Below the pieces are notes generated by a model. It ran no database searches. It was not told the origin of the DNA and saw nothing but the letters and a program-made list of their open reading frames with translations. This document shows, piece by piece, positions 25,939 through 33,384 of a stretch of 39,520 bases of DNA. The stretch comes from Pseudonocardia xinjiangensis. Lineage in GTDB: Bacteria > Actinomycetota > Actinomycetes > Mycobacteriales > Pseudonocardiaceae. Positions within the stretch are counted from its first letter, which is position 1; every line of letters begins with the position of its first letter. The stretch lies in contig NZ_JAAXKY010000063.1 in NCBI RefSeq assembly GCF_012911925.1, positions 1-39,520 on the forward strand, read 5' to 3'. The translations under genes were made by a program, and so were the position numbers.

Positions 25939-25954
25939 GGTGACGTACCTCACC
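25939..25954. promoter_or_regulatory. Inverted repeat upstream of the hydrolase operon
   Basis: The 283 bp between the hydrolase start (25761) and the rsmE stop (26045) carry no gene. They contain GGTGA-N6-TCACC at 25939-25954, a 16-bp near-palindrome, and a GCCGGCC/GGCCGGC stem a little further right. The first could be an operator for the hydrolase-cyclase-ThDP operon; the evidence is symmetry and position only. Confidence 0.3.
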
Positions 25955-26023
25955 CGGATGACGAGCGAGTCCGGCCAGCCGGCCGATGGCCGGCGCACCG
26001 TCGTTACCCCGGATGACACGCTC

Positions 26024-26038
26024 GATAGCTGTGCTATC
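26024..26038 (-). terminator. Small hairpin downstream of rsmE
   Basis: GATAGC and GCTATC pair perfectly around a 3-nt loop, 7 bases beyond the rsmE stop codon. The stem is short and AT-richer than its surroundings. A terminator role for the hrcA-dnaJ-rsmE transcript is plausible but weakly supported. Confidence 0.3.
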
Positions 26039-26044
26039 AGCAGG

Positions 26045-26788
26045 TCAGCGCCAGCGGCCGGTCAGCACGCCGAGCGCACCGAGTGCCACGGTCGCGGCTG
26101 TCGATGCCCGGAGCACCTCGTGGCCCAGCCGCACGGGACGCGCGCCCGCTGCCGTGAGGGCCGCGATCTCGGCATCGGTGACCCCGCCTTCGGGACCGAC
26201 CACGAGCAGCAGGTCCCCGGCCGCCGGCAGTTCACCGGTGAGCTCCGCGAGCGGCGCGGCCGCTCCTTCGTGCAGCACCAGGGCTCCGGCCGCACCGGCC
26301 ACCCGCCGTGCCAATGCCTCGGTCGTCACGGGCTCCTCGACGACCGGCAGCCACGGGCGCCGCGCCTGCTTGGCCGCCTCGCGGACCGTGCTGCGCCACC
26401 GCGCCAACGCCTTCTCCCCGCGCGGGCCGTCGTCCCACCGCGCCACACACCGCGCCGCCCGCCACGGCAGGATCACGTCCACCCCGGCCTCGGTGGCCAT
26501 CTCGACGGCCAGCTCCCCGCGGTCGCCCTTCACCAGCGCCTGCGCCAGCACCACCCGCGGGGCGGGCGGGGCGACGGTGGCGCGCTCGCCGACCGTGAGC
26601 TCCACAGTGTCCCGGCCGGTGGCGGTGACCACGGCGTGCGCGAGCCCACCCCGGCCGTCGGCCAGCAGCACGGCCTCCCCCGTCCGCAGCCGCTTCACGG
26701 TGGCCGCGTGCCGGCCCTCCGGCCCGTCGAGGAGCGCGTGGTCCCCCGCGGGCAGGGCGTCGACGAGGAACAGGGGCGCGGTGCTCAC
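26045..26788 (-). CDS. rsmE: 16S rRNA (uracil-N3) methyltransferase RsmE
   Basis: RsmE methylates N3 of U1498 in 16S rRNA using SAM and is a SPOUT/trefoil-knot enzyme. The 247-aa product has the N-terminal PUA-like part (DGPEGRHAATVKRLRTGE) and the knot motifs LLLVVGPEGGVTDAEI and VRLGHEVLRASTAATVALGAL. The frame stays open to an ATG at 26857, but those 23 residues come from an inverted repeat, so the GTG at 26788 (VSTAPLFLVDAL) is the likely start. It follows dnaJ on the same strand, as in most actinobacteria. Confidence 0.95.
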   Translation of the reverse strand: MSTAPLFLVDALPAGDHALLDGPEGRHAATVKRLRTGEAVLLADGRGGLAHAVVTATGRDTVELTVGERATVAPPAPRVVLAQALVKGDRGELAVEMATEAGVDVILPWRAARCVARWDDGPRGEKALARWRSTVREAAKQARRPWLPVVEEPVTTEALARRVAGAAGALVLHEGAAAPLAELTGELPAAGDLLLVVGPEGGVTDAEIAALTAAGARPVRLGHEVLRASTAATVALGALGVLTGRWR

Positions 26789-26802
26789 GGGCGCCTGCCC
26801 CG

Positions 26803-26857
26803 TTGCAGCAAAGCCACTTTCACGCAACGAGATGGCATGAAAGTGGCTTTGCTGCAA
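26803..26857. repeat. 20-bp perfect inverted repeat between dnaJ and rsmE
   Basis: TTGCAGCAAAGCCACTTTCA (26803-26822) is repeated exactly as its reverse complement at 26838-26857, around a 15-nt spacer. The arms are about 45% GC in a region of about 72% GC. No T-tract follows, so it is not a textbook terminator, though it could stop or stabilise the dnaJ transcript or reduce rsmE expression. Its base composition and exact symmetry suggest a small dispersed palindromic element. Confidence 0.85.
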
Positions 26858-26873
26858 TCAGTGGGCGCACGGG

Positions 26874-28049
26874 TCAGCGGCCGAACGAGTCGCGCAGGCG
26901 GGAGAAGATGCCGTGCCCGTTGCGGTTGCCTGCCGCGAGGTCGGGCTGCTCCTCCCCGCGCAGCTCGGCGAGCTGGCGCAGCAGTTCGGTCTGCTTGGCG
27001 TCGAGCTTCGTGGGGACGGCGACGTCGACGTGCACCATGAGGTCGCCGTGCCCGTCCACCCGGCCCGACGACCGCAGCCGCGGCATTCCCTTGCCCCGCA
27101 GCGTGCGCACCGTGCCGGCCTGCGTGCCCGGCTCCACGTGGAGCTCCTCGAGGCCGTCGAGGGTGGGCAGCGGGAGGGTGGTGCCCAAGGCGGCTGCGGT
27201 CATCGGCAGCTCCACGGTGCAGTGCAGGTCGGCGCCGTCGCGGGTGAACAGCTCGTGCGCCTCCTCCTCGACCTCGACGTACAGGTCACCGGCCGGGCCG
27301 CCACCGGGGCCGACCTCGCCCTGCCCGGCCAGCCGGACGCGCATCCCGTCGGCCACGCCCGGCGGGATCCGCACGGCGACCGACCGCCGCGAGCGGACCC
27401 GCCCGTCGCCGCCGCACTGCCGGCAGGGCTCCGGGATGACCTCGCCGAAGCCGCGGCAGTTGGGGCACGGCCGGGACGTGACGACCTGGCCGAGGAACGA
27501 GCGCTGCACGCTCTGCACCTCGCCGCGGCCGTTGCAGATGTCGCACATCGTGGGGGCGCTGCCCGGCGCGCAGCCCGAGCCGGTGCACTCGGAGCAGAGC
27601 ACCGCGGTGTCGACGGTGAGGTCGCGCGTGATGCCGGTGGCGCAGTCCTCCAGCGTGAGGTGCATCCGGATCAGCGCGTCGGCCCCCGGCTGGACCCGGC
27701 TGCGCGGGCCGCGCCCGCGGCCGCCGGCCTGGCCGCCGAAGAAGGCGTCCATGATGTCGCCGAAGCCGAAGGCACTGAACGGGTCGCCGCCGCCGCGTCC
27801 CCCGGCCCCGCCACCGTTGCCCAGCGGGTCGCCCCCGAGGTCGACGATCCGGCGCTTCTCCGGATCGGACAGCACCTCGTACGCCGCGCTGACCTCGGCG
27901 AACCGCTCCTGCGCCGCCGCGTCGGGGTTGACGTCGGGATGCAGCTCGCGCGCGAGCCTGCGGTAGGCCCGCTTGATCTCGTCGGGCCCGGCGTCGCTGT
28001 CGACACCCAGGATCCCGTAGTAGTCCCGTGCCACCCTGGCGTTCCCCAT
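26874..28049 (-). CDS. dnaJ: Chaperone DnaJ (type I Hsp40)
   Basis: This co-chaperone stimulates DnaK ATPase and hands over unfolded proteins. The 391-aa product has a J domain with the HPD motif ([10 protein letters not shown]), a Gly-rich linker (about residues 75-115), four zinc-finger repeats ([32 protein letters not shown]) and the C-terminal substrate-binding domains. ATG 28049 has an agaagga ribosome site. Placement directly after hrcA marks it as the DnaJ2 paralog of actinobacteria rather than the one in the dnaK operon. Confidence 0.96.
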   Translation of the reverse strand: MGNARVARDYYGILGVDSDAGPDEIKRAYRRLARELHPDVNPDAAAQERFAEVSAAYEVLSDPEKRRIVDLGGDPLGNGGGAGGRGGGDPFSAFGFGDIMDAFFGGQAGGRGRGPRSRVQPGADALIRMHLTLEDCATGITRDLTVDTAVLCSECTGSGCAPGSAPTMCDICNGRGEVQSVQRSFLGQVVTSRPCPNCRGFGEVIPEPCRQCGGDGRVRSRRSVAVRIPPGVADGMRVRLAGQGEVGPGGGPAGDLYVEVEEEAHELFTRDGADLHCTVELPMTAAALGTTLPLPTLDGLEELHVEPGTQAGTVRTLRGKGMPRLRSSGRVDGHGDLMVHVDVAVPTKLDAKQTELLRQLAELRGEEQPDLAAGNRNGHGIFSRLRDSFGR

Positions 28050-28101
28050 GGTCCTTCTCGCTCAGCCGTTCATGAACTCGTGCCGGATCGATAATGCCGT
28101 G

Positions 28102-29121
28102 TCAGCGCCCTGCCAGGATCTCACCCACGTAGCGGGCGACCGCATGGACCGCCGCGATCGAGCCGGGGTAGTCCATGCGGGTGGGGCCCACCACGCCCAT
28201 ACCGCCCAGCACGGTGCCGGGCCCGTAACCGATCGACAAGACCGACGTGTCGCGCATCTCCTCGGCCTCGTTCTCCTCACCGATCCGGACGGTGACGGTG
28301 CCCGGGTCCTGCGCGGAGGCGAGCAGCTTGAGGACGATCACCTGTTCCTCGAGCGCTTCCAGCACCTGCCGCAGGGATCCGGGGAAGTCGGCGACGTTGC
28401 GCGTGAGGTTGGCCGTGCCGCCGAGCAGCAGCCGCTCCTCGGGGTGCTCGACGAGGGTCTCGATGAGCACCGTGGAGATCGTGATGGCCACCTCCCGCAG
28501 CTCGTGCGGGACGGAGTCGGGCAGGTCGGCCACCGCGACCGACGCGGCCGCGAGCCTGCGGCCCGCGAGGGCCCCGTTGACCAGGGAGCGCAGCTGGGCG
28601 ACCTCGTCGTCGGAGAGCACCTCGCCGAGATCGACGACCCGCTGGTCGACGCGGCCGCTGTCGGTGATGACCACGAGCATCAGCCGGGCGGGGGTGAGCG
28701 CCACGATCTCGCAGTGGCGCACGGTGGAGCGGGTGAGCGTGGGGTACTGCACGACGGCCACCTGGCGGGTGAGCTGCGCGAGCAGCCGGACGCTGCGGCG
28801 CAGCACGTCGTCGAGGTCGACGGCCCCGTCGAGGAACGCCTGCAGGGCGCGCTTCTCGGCCGCCGACAGGGGCTTGACCTGGGCCAGCCGGTCGACGAAC
28901 AGGCGGTAGCCCTTGTCGGTGGGCACCCGGCCCGCACTGGTGTGCGGCTGGGCGATGAGGCCGTCCTCCTCGAGGACGGCCATGTCGTTGCGGACCGTGG
29001 CGCTCGAGACGCCCAGGTTGTGGCGCTCGACGATCATCTTCGAGCCCACGGGCTCGTGGGTCGCGACGTAGTCGGCGACGATTGCGCGCAGGACCGCGAA
29101 GCGGCGCTCGTCGGCGTTCAC
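28102..29121 (-). CDS. hrcA: Heat-inducible transcription repressor HrcA
   Basis: HrcA represses groE and other class I heat-shock genes by binding the CIRCE inverted repeat. The 339-aa product has the N-terminal winged helix ([32 protein letters not shown], then [15 protein letters not shown]) and the GAF-like dimerisation domain ending in [24 protein letters not shown] 29121 has a gggagga ribosome site. A TAGACT -10-like hexamer lies about 34 nt upstream (29155-29160). No CIRCE sequence is present upstream, so autoregulation is not evident. Confidence 0.96.
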   Translation of the reverse strand: MNADERRFAVLRAIVADYVATHEPVGSKMIVERHNLGVSSATVRNDMAVLEEDGLIAQPHTSAGRVPTDKGYRLFVDRLAQVKPLSAAEKRALQAFLDGAVDLDDVLRRSVRLLAQLTRQVAVVQYPTLTRSTVRHCEIVALTPARLMLVVITDSGRVDQRVVDLGEVLSDDEVAQLRSLVNGALAGRRLAAASVAVADLPDSVPHELREVAITISTVLIETLVEHPEERLLLGGTANLTRNVADFPGSLRQVLEALEEQVIVLKLLASAQDPGTVTVRIGEENEAEEMRDTSVLSIGYGPGTVLGGMGVVGPTRMDYPGSIAAVHAVARYVGEILAGR

Positions 29122-29246
29122 GCGGCGTTCCTCCCCCGTCGTGGTGTTCCCACCAGTCTAGGTGTTCTCCACGGGAGGAGCCCGTCGTCGTCGCTCAGCC
29201 GGTGGCGGACGCACGTTCCGGGTGGAACGGGAGACGATCATGCGGC

Positions 29247-30683
29247 TCAGCTGCCTGCCGAACCCGCGTCGGCGGCCCCGGCCAGTGACGGCGTCGTGGC
29301 GAGAGGCGCCCGGCGCCCCGCGACGACCTCGCGGGTCACCTCCTCGACGGTCTTGCCCCTCGTCTCGAAGGTGCCCACCAGCGCGACGAGACCGGCGATG
29401 ATCGAGATGACGCCGAAGAGCAGGAAGAACGCGTAGCCCGAGGTGTGCATGGCCAGCACGAACCCCACGAGGGCCGGCATCACGAGGCCGCCCACCTTCT
29501 GCCATGCCGCGGCCCAGCCGATCCCGGTGCCGCGGCTCGCCGTCGGGTACAGCTCGCTGGCGTAGGCGAACAGCGTGGCCCCGCCCAGCCCGCTGCCGAA
29601 GAAGGTGGCGGCCGAGCCGAGCACCACCACGGCGACGGCGGCGGACGTGGTGCCCCACACCAGGCAGAGCAGGCCGCTGGCCAGGAACGACACGCCGAGC
29701 ACCACGCGGCGCCCGATCCGGTTGATCAGCTGGCCCGCGAGGATGGCGCCCACCACGCCGACCGACGTGATGATCGCGGTGTAGCCGAAGCTCTTGAGCA
29801 GCCCGGCGCCCTGGCCTTCGAGCACCGAGGGCAGCCAGCTCGAGAGCCCGTAGAGGAAGGCGCCTGCACACACCTCCATCAGCCAGACCGCGACCGTGTA
29901 GCGGAGGTAGGGCCGGGCCACGAGGGTGCGCAGCGATCCGCCGGACCCGGTCGGGGCGACGTCGAGGGCGGCGGGCTCCCCCGGTGCGCCGGCTGATCCG
30001 GGGCAGAGCGAGTCGACGATCTTCCGCGCGTCGTGCACCCGGCCGCGGCGCAGCAGGAAGCGCACCGACTCCGGCAGCCACGCCAGCATGAACAGGCTGA
30101 CGAGGACGGGCACCGTCCCCACCACGAACATGGCCCGCCACGAGAACGCCGGCACGACCAGCGCACCGATCGCGGCGGCGACGGGCAGGCCGATGAGCCA
30201 CGCGGAGGTCGCCATCGTGACCATCGGGCCGCGGTGGCGGGAGGGGGCGAACTCGGCGATGTAGGGCAGCACCACCGCGATCTCCGCGCCCAGCCCGACG
30301 CCCTGCAGCGCCCGGAAGACCAGCAGCGAGGGATAGCTCCACGCGAAGGCGGCGGCGAGGCTGAACACCGCGAAGACCAGGAGGCACAGTGCCAGCGGGA
30401 TCCGGCGGCCGAACCTGTCGGAGACGGTGCCTGCGATCGCCGCCCCCACGAGCATTCCCGCGAACAGGACCGACGAGTAGAACCCGGCCTGCTCGCTGCC
30501 GAGATGAAACGTGCCGACGATTCCGGGGAGCGTCACCCCGGTGACGTTGATGAGGAAGCCGTCCAGGAAATGCCCGGCCAGCACCGTCAGATAGATCCGC
30601 AGATGGCGCGTGGTGAATCCTGAATCGTCCAGCCGGTCGAGGAGCGGGCTGGCACCGGGCGCGGTCGCCGCGTGATGGGGCAT
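29247..30683 (-). CDS. MFS transporter, sugar/metabolite porter type
   Basis: This 478-aa major facilitator transporter has twelve predicted helices. Family markers are the loop motif DRFGRRIPLAL after helix 2, its echo NRIGRRVVLG in the second half, PESVRFLLRRGR in the central loop, and ELYPTASRGTGIGWAAAWQK near helix 10, close to the sugar-porter and aromatic-acid/H+ symporter branch. The start ATG at 30683 has an exceptionally good aaggaggtgg ribosome site. It lies 75 bp downstream of a MarR gene on the same strand, which probably regulates it. The solute is not identifiable. Confidence 0.92.
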   Translation of the reverse strand: MPHHAATAPGASPLLDRLDDSGFTTRHLRIYLTVLAGHFLDGFLINVTGVTLPGIVGTFHLGSEQAGFYSSVLFAGMLVGAAIAGTVSDRFGRRIPLALCLLVFAVFSLAAAFAWSYPSLLVFRALQGVGLGAEIAVVLPYIAEFAPSRHRGPMVTMATSAWLIGLPVAAAIGALVVPAFSWRAMFVVGTVPVLVSLFMLAWLPESVRFLLRRGRVHDARKIVDSLCPGSAGAPGEPAALDVAPTGSGGSLRTLVARPYLRYTVAVWLMEVCAGAFLYGLSSWLPSVLEGQGAGLLKSFGYTAIITSVGVVGAILAGQLINRIGRRVVLGVSFLASGLLCLVWGTTSAAVAVVVLGSAATFFGSGLGGATLFAYASELYPTASRGTGIGWAAAWQKVGGLVMPALVGFVLAMHTSGYAFFLLFGVISIIAGLVALVGTFETRGKTVEEVTREVVAGRRAPLATTPSLAGAADAGSAGS

Positions 30684-30758
30684 GAGAGGACCACCTCCTT
30701 GTGGCTCGAGAACTGGAGATTCGCGAGGCGACGCCGCTGTCGGGCGCGCCCGTCGCGA

Positions 30759-31232
30759 TTACCGGTCGTCCAGGTTGCCCTGGATGTCGAAGTAGATCCG
30801 GCGGAGCGCCGCGAGGAGCGGGGAGCGCATCTCCGGCGGCAGGCCGGTCGTGAGCTCGGCGGCGAACTTCTCCAGCGCCCGCCGGGCGGCGTCACGGGCA
30901 CTCAGGCCCAGTGGTGTGAGTTCGAGCCGCATGGTGCGGCGACTGGTGTCGGAGACGCCGCGGGAGAGGAATCCGCGGGTGACCATCTTGTCGACGCTCT
31001 CCGACATCGTGGACGGGTTGCGGTGCGCGAGTTTGCACAGTGCCGTGAGCGAGGTGTGCCCGCTCCCGACCCTGGACAGGATGCGGTACTGCCGGATGGT
31101 GAGGGGTTGGTCCAGTCCGGCGAGAGTCTCGGTCTGCAGCCTGGTGAGCCGGCCACCGAGCGCGAGGAGCACTTCTCCGATACCCGCGTCGGGGCCGATC
31201 TCGTCGAAGGTCTCCGTGTCGTCATTGATCAC
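30759..31232 (-). CDS. MarR-family transcriptional regulator
   Basis: This 157-aa winged-helix regulator has the MarR core: QPLTIRQYRILSRV, the recognition region SLTALCKLAHRNPSTMSESVDKMVTRGFLSR, then a wing with the conserved Asp/Arg pair (GVSDTSRRTMRLELTPLG). The GTG at 31232 is chosen because sequence further upstream in frame is not MarR-like; no good ribosome site is visible. It precedes the MFS gene and probably controls it and itself in response to a small, often aromatic, ligand. Confidence 0.9.
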   Translation of the reverse strand: MINDDTETFDEIGPDAGIGEVLLALGGRLTRLQTETLAGLDQPLTIRQYRILSRVGSGHTSLTALCKLAHRNPSTMSESVDKMVTRGFLSRGVSDTSRRTMRLELTPLGLSARDAARRALEKFAAELTTGLPPEMRSPLLAALRRIYFDIQGNLDDR

Positions 31233-31553
31233 TTTGGTATCCGCACTGTCCGGTGCCCGAAATGATGTCCGACGGCGAGAGTACTGCTGTGACCCGATTC
31301 TCGGAAGAGCCAGATCCGACAAAGCGAAAAAGCAGCAAAGAGAACAATCAGGCCAAATACCGCGAATTGTGTGAATGCCGTCGCGGCGGCAGTGGGCGGC
31401 CCGCGCCGGGAGGGCCCGCCGGCACCTGGTCACGCTCGGGTTGCGGCGCCCCGCGGAGCGGAACCCGACCGCCCCGGTGATCGTTTGGGGCAGCGTGAGT
31501 GGATATCCGTTTCGCGAGCTTCGCGAAGACCGACGACCGGGAGCGGCACACTG
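31233..31553. other. 321-bp divergent intergenic region
   Basis: No convincing gene lies here. The left ~130 bp (31240-31375) are visibly poorer in GC than the surroundings and presumably hold the MarR/MFS promoter. The right part carries a candidate stress-sigma promoter and the perfect palindrome TTCGCGA-GCT-TCGCGAA (31511-31527), which may be an operator for the downstream gene. Confidence 0.6.
31483..31506 (+). promoter_or_regulatory. Candidate SigB/SigF-type promoter
   Basis: GTTT (31483-31486), a 14-bp spacer and GGATAT (31501-31506) fit the general pattern of actinobacterial SigB/SigF stress promoters (GTTT, about 14-16 nt, GGGTA). The predicted start is near 31513, about 40 nt before the ATG at 31554. 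This is pattern matching by eye. Confidence 0.4.
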
Positions 31554-32105
31554 ATGGGCCTGTTCGACAAGCTGAAGGAGCGCTTCGCTCCCTCTTCGCA
31601 CACCGCGCCTCACCACACCGGGCCACACCACCCCGGGTCCCGGCACCCGGCCTCCCATGACCGAGACCCCGACGAGGTCGCCGTCGAGCGTTACCGGTAC
31701 ATGCTGAAGACGGCACCTCCCGAGACGATCGAGCAGGCCCACGCCGAGGCCTTCGCCAAGCTCACCCCGGAGCAGCGGCAGCAGGTTCTCGCCGAGATGA
31801 GCACCTCCGTGCCCGAGTCGGAGCGGGCCCGCTCCACGGACCCGCGGGACATGGCGCGGATGGCCACCCGCGCGGAGATGCGCCAGCCCGGCACGATGGA
31901 GCGCAGCCTCGGCGGCCGGCAGGGCCCGGGGATGGGCAGCATGATCGCCGGCACGCTGCTGGCAAGCGTGGCGGGCGCGTTCATCGGCACCGCGATCGCC
32001 GATGCGCTGTTCGACGACGACATGTTCGAAGGCGACGAGCCCGAGGCCGGCGAGGAGATGGCCGCGCCCGAGCCGGCCGAGGACTTCGGCGGCGAGGAGT
32101 TCTGA
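31554..32105 (+). CDS. Conserved hypothetical protein with glycine zipper
   Basis: I recognise this only as a conserved actinobacterial protein without a firm function. The 183 residues begin MGLFDKLKERF, then a His/Pro-rich stretch (about 15-40), a helical section (DPDEVAVERYRYMLKTAPP... KLTPEQRQQVLAEMS), a single glycine-zipper-like hydrophobic segment (GMGSMIAGTLLASVAGAFIG) and a very acidic tail. That suggests membrane association or oligomerisation. ATG 31554 is chosen because the conserved-looking sequence starts there. It has its own candidate stress promoter and a strong terminator, so it is a single-gene unit. Confidence 0.75.
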   Translation: MGLFDKLKERFAPSSHTAPHHTGPHHPGSRHPASHDRDPDEVAVERYRYMLKTAPPETIEQAHAEAFAKLTPEQRQQVLAEMSTSVPESERARSTDPRDMARMATRAEMRQPGTMERSLGGRQGPGMGSMIAGTLLASVAGAFIGTAIADALFDDDMFEGDEPEAGEEMAAPEPAEDFGGEEF

Positions 32106-32112
32106 GGCGTGC

Positions 32113-32145
32113 GCGGTGGCGGGGGCGCTCCGCCCCCGCCACCGC
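32113..32145 (+). terminator. Strong GC-rich terminator hairpin
   Basis: A 15-bp perfect stem (GCGGTGGCGGGGGCG paired with its complement) closes on a 3-nt CTC loop, 8 bases after the stop of the glycine-zipper protein. No U-tract follows, as is common in actinobacteria. Confidence 0.8.
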
Positions 32146-32293
32146 GGCCGGGGTGTGCTGACGTACCGATCATGGCGAGGCAGAACCACCCGCACCCCGA
32201 TCGAGGGCCGAGCACGACGTGCGTTTCGTCAAGTGATCTGAACCCCGCTGTCATCACGAATTCTGGCCCCGGCGGGTGCGGCTGCCCGTCCAC

Positions 32294-32332
32294 TGACAAC
32301 CAGGGGTTGACAACGACAACCGTGGGTTGTCA
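32294..32332 (+). promoter_or_regulatory. Two tandem 19-bp palindromic operators
   Basis: Site 1 (32294-32312) is TGACAACC-agg-GGTTGACA and site 2 (32314-32332) is CGACAACC-gtg-GGTTGTCA; each has 7 of 8 arm positions symmetric. Their centres are 20 bp apart, about two helical turns, so bound dimers would sit on the same DNA face. They overlap a promoter and end 10 bp before a small helix-turn-helix gene, which is the obvious candidate for the binding protein. Confidence 0.8.
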
Positions 32333-32336
32333 TGAT
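32307..32336 (+). promoter_or_regulatory. Promoter predicted to give a leaderless mRNA
   Basis: A perfect -35 TTGACA (32307-32312), an 18-bp spacer and a -10 CATGAT (32331-32336, 4 of 6) lie within the palindromes. Counting 7 nt past the -10 puts the transcription start at 32343, the A of the ATG, so the transcript should be leaderless. In agreement, no ribosome site precedes the ATG. Confidence 0.6.
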
Positions 32337-32342
32337 TGCTGC

Positions 32343-32555
32343 ATGACGAAGAACTCGAGCCGTGACGAGACGTTTCAGCGAATCAAGGAGGTGCGTGCCG
32401 AAGCGATTGAGCACACCAGATTGGCTCGCGCGCTGGCGGTTGAGCGTCGCGACTTGATGCAGGAGCTTCTCGACGGTGGCCTGTCGCAGGCGGACATCGC
32501 CCGGGAACTGGGGGTTTCGCGGCAGGCGATTCAGAAGATGATGGCGCTGAACTGA
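32343..32555 (+). CDS. 70-aa helix-turn-helix DNA-binding protein
   Basis: This small basic/acidic helical protein ends in a canonical helix-turn-helix, LSQADIARELGVSRQAIQKM (about residues 48-67), preceded by about 45 residues of charged helix (ETFQRIKEVRAEAIEHTRLA...) that could dimerise. It looks like a minimal repressor. The codon use and GC content are clearly lower than in the neighbours, a sign of acquisition. The two palindromes over its promoter suggest tight autoregulation. No other open gene is attached, so either it is solitary or its partner was lost. I do not recognise a named family. Confidence 0.75.
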   Translation: MTKNSSRDETFQRIKEVRAEAIEHTRLARALAVERRDLMQELLDGGLSQADIARELGVSRQAIQKMMALN

Positions 32556-32791
32556 TCCTCGGTCTGCTGTGGTCAGCGGTTTGACCCGCGGCGCCGGCCG
32601 TTCTTGCACCCAGGCGGGATGATCACCACCCCAGGTGGAGCCAACATTCATGCAGAACGACGGCCGAAGTGGGGCCCAAGTCAGGTGATCACACGCACGG
32701 TCACCCGGGACCAGAGAGCCGCCTTCGCCTGAGCACCCGTCCACCGTCGGAGGAGTTCCGGCACCCGTGCGGAGCTGCGACGATGTGACAT
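32556..32791. other. 236-bp gap with possible mobile-element scar
   Basis: No gene is seen. The stretch has an imperfect inverted pair (CCGTTCTTGCA near 32600 and TGCAGAACGACGG near 32651) and lower GC than its flanks. It could be the trace of a mobile element that brought in the helix-turn-helix gene, but no transposase fragment is visible. Confidence 0.35.
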
Positions 32792-33358
32792 GTGCTGATC
32801 CGGCAGCCCACCCTGGAGGCCATCGCGGCAGGCGCCGTCACGACGGTGTTCCGCCGCTGGGACCGGCCCCGCGTGCGCCCGGGCGGCACGCAGCGGACCT
32901 CGGTGGGCGTGCTGGAGTTCACCGCCGTCGAGCCGGTCGACCTCGCCCAGCTCACCGCGCAGGACGCCCTCGCCGCCGGCTACGCCGACCTCGCGGCGCT
33001 GCGGAAGGCGCAGGAGGGCGACGGGCAGCTCTACCGGATCCGCCTGCGACCGGCCGGCCCGGATCCGCGGGTGGCCCTGCGGTCGCAGGCCACGCTGAGC
33101 GCCGCGGAACGCGCGGAGCTGGCCCAGCGCCTCGACCGGTTGGACCGGGCGTCGCGGCACGGCCCGTGGACCGCGGCGGTGCTGGACCTGATCGGCGCCC
33201 ACCCCGGGACCCGCGCGCCCGATCTCGCCGAACGGCTCGGCCGCGAGACGCTGCCGTTCAAGCGCGATGTGCGCAAGCTCAAGGAGCTGGGGCTGACCGA
33301 GAGCCTGCCGGTCGGCTACCGGCTCTCCCCCCGCGGGCAGGCCTTCGTCCGCGGGTGA
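32792..33358 (+). CDS. ASCH-like domain protein with C-terminal winged helix
   Basis: The 188-aa product combines an N-terminal ASCH/PUA-like domain (about residues 1-90; VTTVFRRWDRPRVRPGGTQRT, then VGVLEFTAVEPVD and YRIRLRPAGPDPR) with a C-terminal winged helix (about 120-188; WTAAVLDLIGAHPGTRAPDLAERLG, KRDVRKLKELGLTESLPVGYRLSPRG). ASCH domains bind RNA or modified nucleosides, so this may be an RNA- or nucleotide-responsive regulator; that role is inferred. The start is a GTG at 32792. It is followed 26 bp later by a putative secreted protein gene on the same strand. Confidence 0.75.
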   Translation: MLIRQPTLEAIAAGAVTTVFRRWDRPRVRPGGTQRTSVGVLEFTAVEPVDLAQLTAQDALAAGYADLAALRKAQEGDGQLYRIRLRPAGPDPRVALRSQATLSAAERAELAQRLDRLDRASRHGPWTAAVLDLIGAHPGTRAPDLAERLGRETLPFKRDVRKLKELGLTESLPVGYRLSPRGQAFVRG

Positions 33359-33384
33359 GTCCTCACCCCGGAGTCACCTCGGCG

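Noticed and set aside
26788..26857. A longer RsmE N-terminus beginning MQQSHFHAISLRESG
   Set aside because: These residues are encoded by the inverted repeat and its spacer. The RsmE-like sequence begins at the GTG at 26788.
31253..31480. A 75-codon plus-strand frame upstream of the glycine-zipper gene
   Set aside because: It lies in the divergent promoter region, has no ribosome site, resembles nothing I know and ends in low-complexity Arg/Gly/Pro.
32579..32720. A possible insertion-sequence end
   Set aside because: There is only an imperfect inverted pair with no transposase fragment or target duplication, so it is noted as a possible scar and not called an element.
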